Below are positions 40,857 through 46,399 of a stretch of 46,399 nt of DNA, piece by piece. The notes beneath the pieces were generated by a model. It saw only the letters and a list, made by a program, of their open reading frames with translations. It searched no databases and was not told where the DNA came from. Made by a program: the position numbers and the translations under genes. Position 1 is the first letter of the stretch, and the number at the start of each line of letters is the position of its first letter. This stretch comes from DASTOB01 sp035720425 (lineage in GTDB: Bacteria > Chloroflexota > Limnocylindria > Limnocylindrales > CSP1-4): assembly GCA_035720425.1 (NCBI GenBank), contig DASTOB010000132.1, positions 1 to 46,399 on the forward strand, read 5' to 3'.

Positions 40857-41795
40857 TTACCCGATCGTGAGCAGGCGGCGGGGATTGGCGACGGTGATCG
40901 TGTGGATCTCGGCGTCGGCCACGCCGGCCGCCCGAAGGCGGGGCAGGAACGTCTCGTGGAGGTACGTGTAGCCGTTGCCCTCGTAGCGGTTGAGCTGGGC
41001 GTTGTGGCACACGTCCTGCGACAGGAGTACCCGCTCGACGTGACCGCGCGCGAGCAGCTCGCACAGCAACTCGACGATCCGGCCCTCGCCGTGCCGCTCC
41101 TGCGGCGTGAACGACATGCCGAGGAAGTCGAATTCGACCGAGGCGCCGCGCCCCACGATCTCGAGGTAGTGGTCGAGCACGGGGTACGAGTCAGCATGGC
41201 CGATGACGACCCGGGTCGGGTCCGCGCCCTCCTCCTCGAACACGCGGAGCTGGGCGAGCCCGACGTCGCTCATGACGGCGTGGGTCGTGATCGCGAGGCC
41301 GGTTCGGCGGGCGGCCCGCGCGACGGCCCGATGGACGCGCTCCTCGCGGGCGGACAGCCACGCCTTGTCGGTGCCGATCTCGCCGAGGATGCCGGGCCGC
41401 ACGCCGGTATCGGCAACGCCGTCGGTCGCCTCGCGCACGAGCTCGTCGGCGAGGTCGTCGACCGAGCGACGGTCGATGAGCGCCTCCGCGGGGTAGTAGG
41501 CCTCGCGATACCAGCCGGCACCCATGACGAGGTGGAGGCCCGTCGCCGCGGCGAGGGCCGCCAGCCAGCCCGGATCGCGGCCGACGCCGGGCAGGGTCAG
41601 GTCGACGAGCGACCGGCCACCGGCGTCCCGGAACCGGGCGAGCTCCGCCTCGATGACCGGCCGGTCGCGGGTGAGCTCCCAGTAGTCCCAGCGCCCGGGG
41701 ATGTGCCAGAGGGCGATGGCCGTGTGCTCGTGCGGAAGCGTGAAGCCGAGGTCGGCCGGGTCAATCGGGCCGAGGACGGTCTGGACGTGGGGCAT
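40857..41795 (-). CDS. Phosphotriesterase-family hydrolase (PHP/lactonase-like)
   Basis: A 312-residue amidohydrolase-superfamily TIM-barrel. Metal ligands are His22 and His24 (LPHEHT), bridging Glu139 (GILGEIGTD) in place of the carboxylated Lys of true phosphotriesterase, His172 (TTHAV), His200 (IGHADS) and Asp261 (LSQDV). The Glu bridge is typical of phosphotriesterase homology proteins, whose natural substrates are mostly lactones or unknown. It is convergent with gmaS and shares its direction with the tetR gene upstream (43-base gap). ATG 41795 begins the family N-terminus PHVQTVLGPIDP. Confidence 0.85.
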   Translation of the reverse strand: MPHVQTVLGPIDPADLGFTLPHEHTAIALWHIPGRWDYWELTRDRPVIEAELARFRDAGGRSLVDLTLPGVGRDPGWLAALAAATGLHLVMGAGWYREAYYPAEALIDRRSVDDLADELVREATDGVADTGVRPGILGEIGTDKAWLSAREERVHRAVARAARRTGLAITTHAVMSDVGLAQLRVFEEEGADPTRVVIGHADSYPVLDHYLEIVGRGASVEFDFLGMSFTPQERHGEGRIVELLCELLARGHVERVLLSQDVCHNAQLNRYEGNGYTYLHETFLPRLRAAGVADAEIHTITVANPRRLLTIG

Positions 41796-41838
41796 CGGCG
41801 CGGAGTGTACGCCGCGGGGCGGAGCGCGATGCAGCGGG

Positions 41839-42486
41839 CTACGCGGAGCTCGGCGGCAACGCTGGGCGAGGCGACGCGGCCGCGGCGAGGAGCAGCTCGA
41901 GCACGATCCGGGCGCGGCGGATGCCGTCCTCGCGCCGGAACGCCTCGCCGGCCTCGATCCGCTGGAGGACGAGCCCGTCGAGCAGGGCCGTGTAGGCGCG
42001 GGCCAGGGCGTCGACGTCGATCCACGCCGGCAGCTCGCCGCGGGCGATCCCCTCGCGGATGAGGACCTGGCCGACGCCGACGAGCTGCTCGCGCCGGCGG
42101 ACGAGCATCGCCCGAACGCCCGGCTCCTCGTTCGCCTCCGCCCAGGCCGACACGAGCGCGACCTGGCCGGGCACGCCGGCATACGTGTCGACCGACTCGA
42201 AGAAGAAGTCGACCGCGGTCGCCAGGCGCTCGGCGGTCGACGTCTCACCGGCCAGCCGGGTGGCGAGTTCGCCGAGGCCGCGGTCCGAGATGAACGCGCA
42301 GCTCTCGAGGAACAGCTCGTCCTTGCCGGAGAAGTACGTGTAGATCGCACCGACGGACAAGCCGCTCTCGCGGACGACGTCCGCCATGGTCGCGCCGCGA
42401 TACCCCTTGTCGCCGAACACGCGGATCGCCGCGGACACGATCCGATCACGGACTTCCCGTTCGTGAGCGGCCGAAACCTTCGGCAT
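41839..42486 (-). CDS. TetR family transcriptional repressor
   Basis: A 215-residue regulator. The N-terminal TetR helix-turn-helix reads RIVSAAIRVFGDKGYRGATM then GLSVGAIYTYFSGKDELF. The C-terminal ligand domain is helical and specific to its own subfamily. ATG 42486 gives the standard length; upstream ATG 42567 would run through the promoter region. It is divergent from an MMPL transporter with palindromic sites between them, so it most likely represses that exporter and itself. Ligand unknown. Confidence 0.88.
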   Translation of the reverse strand: MPKVSAAHEREVRDRIVSAAIRVFGDKGYRGATMADVVRESGLSVGAIYTYFSGKDELFLESCAFISDRGLGELATRLAGETSTAERLATAVDFFFESVDTYAGVPGQVALVSAWAEANEEPGVRAMLVRRREQLVGVGQVLIREGIARGELPAWIDVDALARAYTALLDGLVLQRIEAGEAFRREDGIRRARIVLELLLAAAASPRPALPPSSA

Positions 42487-42503
42487 TCGAAACACCTCAA
42501 ACC

Positions 42504-42511
42504 GAATGACT
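42504..42511. promoter_or_regulatory. Possible second TetR half-site near the tetR start
   Basis: GAATGACT here is the exact reverse complement of AGTCATTC at 42575-42582 within the main operator, 17 bases upstream of the tetR start. It may allow self-repression. Confidence 0.35.
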
Positions 42512-42560
42512 GCTCTCGGAACGGTACCGCAGCACGCCCGAGACCGCAATCGTTCGGGGG

Positions 42561-42590
42561 TTGACATAGCGAATAGTCATTCTCTATTCT
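42561..42590 (+). promoter_or_regulatory. MMPL promoter with TetR operator in the spacer
   Basis: TTGACA at 42561-42566 and TATTCT at 42585-42590 (18-base spacer) form a promoter for the transporter. A GAATAG-N7-CTATTC inverted repeat (42571-42589) fills the spacer. A bound repressor would block RNA polymerase directly. Confidence 0.55.
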
Positions 42591-42642
42591 CGTCCGCGTC
42601 GTCACCGACCCGCGTGCCACCCGTCCCGGAAGGAACTGCCCG

Positions 42643-44991
42643 ATGGTCTTCTCGCGCTGGGGAGCGTTCGTCTACCGCTTCCGACGCCCGGTCGCGCTCC
42701 TCTCCCTCGTCCTCGGCCTCGCCGCCCTGCCCCTCGCCGCGGGCGCGTCCGCCCAGCTCAGCTCCGGCGGCTGGCTCGACAACTCGTCGGAGTCGTCCCG
42801 CGTGGCCGACCGCCTGGCGACCGAGTTCGACGCCGGGCGGAGCAGCATCATCGTTGTCTTCCGGTCCGACGAGCTCGGCCCCGCGACGTCGCCGGAGTAC
42901 CAGGCGGCGGTCGCGAGCGCCCTCGAGGAGGTCGCGTCCGACGACCTGGTCACCGGGCTCGTGGGCTTCGCGGAGACGCGCGACGAGCGGTTCATCAGCG
43001 ACGACGCGACCGCCACGTACGTGGTGATCCAGCTCGACCTCACGAACGAGGAGTCCGTCGAGGCGGTCGAGCCGATCCGCGAACGGATCCACCCGCCGGC
43101 CGGCCTGACCTATCAGCTGACCGGCTACGGCCCGGTAACGCTCGACTCGGCGGAGCAGTCGGAGGCGGATCTCCAGCGCGCCGAGACCGTCTCGCTGCCG
43201 ATCGCCGCGTTCATCCTCATCCTCGTCTTCGCCTCGCTCGTCGCGGCCGGTATGCCGCTCCTCGTGGCCGGCCTGGCGATCCCCTCGTCGCTCGCGATCA
43301 TCGCGATCGTCGCCCAGCAGGTCGAGATGAGCATCTTCGTGCTCAACATCGCGACGATGCTCGGGCTCGCGCTCGCGATCGACTATTCGCTGTTCATCGT
43401 CAGCCGCTTCCGCGAGGAGCTCGGCCGCGGACGCCCCGTCGGCGATGCGGTGGAGCGGGCGATCGCGACGAGCGGCAAGGCGGTCGCGTTCAGCGGCCTT
43501 GCCGTCGCCATCGGGCTGTCCGGCCTGCTCGCGTTCGAGGCGCCGGCCCTCCGCTCGATCGGCCTGGCCGGGTCGATCGTCGTCTTCTCGTCGGTCGTCT
43601 ACGCGCTCACCTTCCTGCCAGCGGTCCTCGGGATGCTCGGCCATCGGGTCAATGCCCTGAGCCTGCAGGGCCTGTTCCGGCGCCTCCGCCCCGCTCGCGC
43701 CGGTGCGGCGGTGGCCGGGAGCCCGCGCGGCTCGTGGTGGGAAGCGGTGGCCCGGGCGGTCATGCGCCGGCCGGTCCTCGTCCTCGTCCCGACCCTCGCG
43801 ATCCTCCTCGCGGCCGGCACCCCGTTCCTCCGCCTCGAGCAGGGTGTCCCCGGTGCCGAGATCTACCCGCCCGGCCTCGAGAGCCGCGACGCGTACGTCG
43901 CGCTCCAGACGGAGTTCCCGGCCGGCGAGACGACGCCGATCGTCGTGCTCGCCGACGTCGAGGGATCGCCCACGTCGGCCGACAACGCCCTCGCCCTGGC
44001 GCGCTACGCGGCGGCGCTTGGAGACATCGACGGCATCGACCGGGTCGAGAGTCCGTTCTCGCTGACCGACCCGGCGACCGGGCAGGTCATGACGCCGGAG
44101 GCGGTCGCCCAGCTGTGGTCCGCGCCGCGCGACCAGCTTCCGCCGCCCCTGGCCGACGCGCTGTCCCGGCTCGAGGCCGCCTACATCCGCGGGTCCACCG
44201 TCCGGATCGACGCAATCAGCCCGTTCGACTCCGCGCAGCCCGTGGCGACGGACCTGATCCCGGTCGTCCGGGCGCTCGATCCCGGCGATGGGATCACGAC
44301 CGAGGTCGGCGGTTCGGCCGCCCTGGGCCACGACTTCCTCGCCTCGATGGGCGAGCGCGCCCCGATCGGGGTCGGGATCCCGCTCGTCGCCTCGGGCGCG
44401 ATCCTGTTCCTCCTGTTCGGCTCGGTCATCCTGCCGGCCAAGGCGGTGATCATGACCCTCCTGTCGATCTCGGCCAGCTTCGGCGCCCTCGTGTGGATCT
44501 TCCAGGAGGGCAACCTGTCCGGGCTGCTCGCGTTCGAGCCGCTCGGGTACACCGTCGCCGGCAACCCGATCATCATGTTCTGCGTCCTGTTCGGCCTGTC
44601 GATGGACTACGAGGTCCTCCTCCTGTCGCGCATCCAGGAGGCCTGGCGGCGGACCGGGGACAACACGGCCTCGGTCGCCGAGGGGCTGGCGAAGACCGCC
44701 GGGATCATCACCGGCGCCGCCGCGATCATGATCAGCGTGTTCGCCGCGTTCGCGCTCGCCGAGGTGATCACGATCAAGTCGATCGGCGTCGGCATGGCGA
44801 TTGCGGTGTTCATCGACGCGACGATCATCCGGGTCCTGCTCGTGCCCGCCGCGATGCGGTTGATGGGGCGCTGGAACTGGTGGGCGCCCGGGTTCCTCGG
44901 CCGGTTCGTCGACCGCCTCGGATTCAGCCACGTCGAGGACGATGACGAGCCGCGCGGCGAGGGCCGGCCCGCTACGATGCCAGTGCAATGA
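42643..44991 (+). CDS. MMPL/RND family transporter
   Basis: A 782-residue inner-membrane transporter with two repeated halves. Each half has one helix, a large extracytoplasmic loop (about 38-180 and 400-575), then five helices, about 12 in all. Residues 240-260 hold MLGLALAIDYSLFIVSRFREE and the second half FGLSMDYEVLLLSRIQEAW, the paired D-Y motifs that carry protons in MMPL proteins. Members export lipids or hydrophobic toxic compounds. GGAAGGAAC lies upstream of ATG 42643. Regulation by the divergent TetR is likely. A small membrane gene overlaps its stop. Confidence 0.9.
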   Translation: MVFSRWGAFVYRFRRPVALLSLVLGLAALPLAAGASAQLSSGGWLDNSSESSRVADRLATEFDAGRSSIIVVFRSDELGPATSPEYQAAVASALEEVASDDLVTGLVGFAETRDERFISDDATATYVVIQLDLTNEESVEAVEPIRERIHPPAGLTYQLTGYGPVTLDSAEQSEADLQRAETVSLPIAAFILILVFASLVAAGMPLLVAGLAIPSSLAIIAIVAQQVEMSIFVLNIATMLGLALAIDYSLFIVSRFREELGRGRPVGDAVERAIATSGKAVAFSGLAVAIGLSGLLAFEAPALRSIGLAGSIVVFSSVVYALTFLPAVLGMLGHRVNALSLQGLFRRLRPARAGAAVAGSPRGSWWEAVARAVMRRPVLVLVPTLAILLAAGTPFLRLEQGVPGAEIYPPGLESRDAYVALQTEFPAGETTPIVVLADVEGSPTSADNALALARYAAALGDIDGIDRVESPFSLTDPATGQVMTPEAVAQLWSAPRDQLPPPLADALSRLEAAYIRGSTVRIDAISPFDSAQPVATDLIPVVRALDPGDGITTEVGGSAALGHDFLASMGERAPIGVGIPLVASGAILFLLFGSVILPAKAVIMTLLSISASFGALVWIFQEGNLSGLLAFEPLGYTVAGNPIIMFCVLFGLSMDYEVLLLSRIQEAWRRTGDNTASVAEGLAKTAGIITGAAAIMISVFAAFALAEVITIKSIGVGMAIAVFIDATIIRVLLVPAAMRLMGRWNWWAPGFLGRFVDRLGFSHVEDDDEPRGEGRPATMPVQ

Positions 44992-45509
44992 ACGACGAAC
45001 CGAGGGGCGTCCGCGTCTACGGCTGGTCGTGGTCGTCCGACTCGGAGCCGCGACCGGGGGTTCCGTGGCTGGGCCTGTTCCTGCTCGTGTTCGGCGGGCT
45101 GCTCCTGCTCGAACGCCTGCTGCCCGGGTTCCACCTCGCCGGGGCGACGTTCTTCCTCGCCCTCGGGATCGTCCTTCTCGCGCGCTGGGCGATCGATCGC
45201 CGGGCGATCGGCTCGCTCTACGCCGGGGCGATCGTGTCCGCCCTCGCGGCGCCGGGCGTGCTCGAGGGCCTCGACATCGTGCGCGGGCAGGGACTCGGCA
45301 CGCTGAGCCTCGGGATCGCCTTCCTGTTCATCGCGGCGGTCCGCGCGGCGAGCGGTGCCGGCGTGGGCTGGCAGACGTGGGTCGGGGTGATCCTCACGGT
45401 CATCGGCGGCAGCCAGCTGGCCGATCCGCGCTTCGGTGACCTCATCCTGCCCGGGCTCATCGTCGCCCTCGGCGCGGTGCTCGTCATTCGCGGCCTCGTC
45501 CGGCGGTAG
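44988..45509 (+). CDS. Small polytopic membrane protein, LiaI/LiaF-TM-like
   Basis: A 173-residue protein with about five hydrophobic segments after a short polar N-terminus containing GWSWSSD. The repeated pattern of a helix, a Leu-rich hairpin and a G-D-L-I-LPGLIVALG end resembles the LiaI/LiaF-like transmembrane region (DUF5668 type), which senses or stabilises envelope proteins. The ATG overlaps the transporter stop as ATGA, so they are co-translated. Function is unproven; a helper of the MMPL exporter or envelope-stress component is plausible. Confidence 0.65.
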   Translation: MNDEPRGVRVYGWSWSSDSEPRPGVPWLGLFLLVFGGLLLLERLLPGFHLAGATFFLALGIVLLARWAIDRRAIGSLYAGAIVSALAAPGVLEGLDIVRGQGLGTLSLGIAFLFIAAVRAASGAGVGWQTWVGVILTVIGGSQLADPRFGDLILPGLIVALGAVLVIRGLVRR

Positions 45510-45537
45510 GCGGGCTTCCCCTCCCGACCGCCCGGGC

Positions 45538-46399
45538 CTATCGGCCGAGGAGCTGGTCGACCGGCGCGAAGTCGTCGGTCAGGACGGCGGCATCGCCAAG
45601 CCACGCGTCGAGCGCGCCGGCCCCGGCGAGGATCCCGACGTCGTCAGGATCGTCGAGACCGTCGATCCGAACCCGGAGCGCCTCGGCATCGATCGGTCGG
45701 TCCGAGGCGACGACGACGAAGTTCCCGCCGCCGACGCCGTCGAGCTCGCGCGGGTGGCCGAGCACGACCACCTCGCCGAACACGGCGCGCGCGGTGGCGA
45801 CCTCCGCGCGGAGGAAGCCGAGCGGCGCGTAGTCGATCACGTTCATGACGTACGTCCCGCCGGGCCGGAGGACGCGGCGGACCTCGGCGAGGAACTCCGA
45901 CGTCGTGAGGTGCCAGGGCACGGCGAGGCCGCCGAACGCGTCGCCGACGACGAGGTCGTACGCGCGGGACGGTTCGTCGACGATCGACAGCCGGGCGTCG
46001 CCGGTCACGACCCGCAGCCGATCCGACGGGGCGAACCCGAGCCGTTCGCGGTTGATCGCGACGACGGCCGGATCGAGCTCGAGCACGGTCTGGCGAACGT
46101 CGGGCAGCGTCGCCTCGAGGTAGCGCGGGAACGAGAAGCCGCCGCCGCCGACGTGAAGGACGCCCGGCGGGGTCGCGGGCGTTGTCGGCCGCGCCGGAAG
46201 CGCGATCGCGGCGACGTCGGCGAAGCGCCGGATGTAGCCGAAGCGCAGGACCGTCGGATCGGCCAGGTTGACGTGGGCGTGGGAGAGCCCGTCGAGGACG
46301 AGGGTCCGGGCGTTCGGATCGGCCACGTCCTCGACGATCCGAACGCAGTAGTAGCGGCTCTCGGCGTCGCACGCGGCCGGCGCGGCGAGGGCGCTGCCG
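45538..46399 (-). CDS. Spermidine synthase-like methyltransferase-fold protein (N-terminus beyond right edge)
   Basis: The frame is open to the window edge, so the N-terminus is missing. The visible 287 residues begin with a CDAESRYYCVRIVED segment, then TLVLDGLSHAHVN, matching the substrate-binding start of spermidine-synthase domains. GGGGFSFPRYL (nucleotide motif), ELDPAVV, TGDARLS and VGDAFGG follow. Many Chloroflexota and Actinobacteria fuse this domain to a membrane N-terminus, which may lie outside. GTG 46326 would give a shorter protein lacking the first beta strands and is unlikely. Polyamine aminopropyl transfer is not assured: membrane-fused relatives mostly lack a proven function. 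Confidence 0.78.
   Translation of the reverse strand, partial: GSALAAPAACDAESRYYCVRIVEDVADPNARTLVLDGLSHAHVNLADPTVLRFGYIRRFADVAAIALPARPTTPATPPGVLHVGGGGFSFPRYLEATLPDVRQTVLELDPAVVAINRERLGFAPSDRLRVVTGDARLSIVDEPSRAYDLVVGDAFGGLAVPWHLTTSEFLAEVRRVLRPGGTYVMNVIDYAPLGFLRAEVATARAVFGEVVVLGHPRELDGVGGGNFVVVASDRPIDAEALRVRIDGLDDPDDVGILAGAGALDAWLGDAAVLTDDFAPVDQLLGR

Noticed and set aside
1..46399. tRNA, rRNA, insertion sequences, phage genes or origin
   Set aside because: No acceptor/T-loop pattern, transposase, integrase or DnaA-box cluster was seen on reading both strands; a tRNAscan or Rfam run would be decisive.

Overview
The window is a high-GC bacterial chromosome segment with dense, co-oriented genes, four-base start/stop overlaps, many GTG starts and strongly G/C-biased third codon positions. 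The gene set (menaquinone-type methyltransferase, SufB/SufD with a Rieske protein, Lgt, large PKD surface protein, LAL-type LuxR regulator, MMPL transporter) and the way the proteins read suggest a Chloroflexota lineage of the Limnocylindria/Ellin6529 type. That placement is inference from style and not proven by a marker gene. No rRNA, tRNA, CRISPR array, insertion sequence or phage gene was recognised.

Layout. 1-9.3 kb (minus strand): a giant PKD-domain secreted protein running off the left edge, a small DUF4242-like protein, a 913-residue LuxR-family ATPase regulator and a cystathionine beta-synthase. 9.3-16.2 kb: PlsC-like acyltransferase and lgt; a small membrane protein on the plus strand; then a minus-strand run Lrp - ECF sigma - anti-sigma - MenG/UbiE. 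A short plus-strand transcription unit follows (consensus promoter, branched RNA leader, 42-aa membrane peptide, terminator), then a cupin and an MbfA-like ferritin/VIT iron exporter. 16.2-18.5 kb: an ornithine-cyclodeaminase-family enzyme and a monomeric sarcosine-oxidase-like flavoenzyme. 18.5-23.8 kb (minus): Rieske protein, sufD, sufB with a promoter overlapped by a 7-9-7 dyad, and two unknown secreted or membrane proteins. 23.9-28.6 kb: NUDIX hydrolase, polytopic membrane protein, YcaQ-type DNA glycosylase, CAP-domain protein and OsmC.

28.7-40.8 kb is the centre of interest: a complete-looking N-methylglutamate (NMG) pathway locus for methylamine use. On the minus strand lie an XRE-cupin regulator, an Amt-family transporter and a small membrane protein. 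Divergent from them, overlapping plus-strand genes encode a three-part N-methylglutamate synthase (mgsA, mgsB, mgsC), a four-subunit N-methylglutamate dehydrogenase related to heterotetrameric sarcosine oxidase (order mgdB, mgdC, mgdD, mgdA) and gamma-glutamylmethylamide synthetase (gmaS). Proposed flow: Amt imports methylammonium; GmaS couples it to glutamate; MgsABC makes N-methylglutamate; MgdABCD oxidises it, regenerating glutamate and passing the C1 unit to formaldehyde or tetrahydrofolate. The alpha subunit MgdC keeps two full cysteine sets for [2Fe-2S] clusters that are absent from the sarcosine oxidase alpha sequences I know.

40.8-46.4 kb: a phosphotriesterase-related hydrolase, a TetR regulator divergent from an MMPL transporter with a palindromic operator inside the promoter, a small membrane protein, and a spermidine-synthase-like protein cut by the right edge.

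A recurring feature is a TANNNT -10 element 7-9 bases before the start codon, without a clear Shine-Dalgarno sequence. It suggests leaderless transcription. In two places the leaderless start opens a short upstream ORF that runs into the next gene (before the small membrane protein at 11.1 kb and before mgsA at 31.3 kb).
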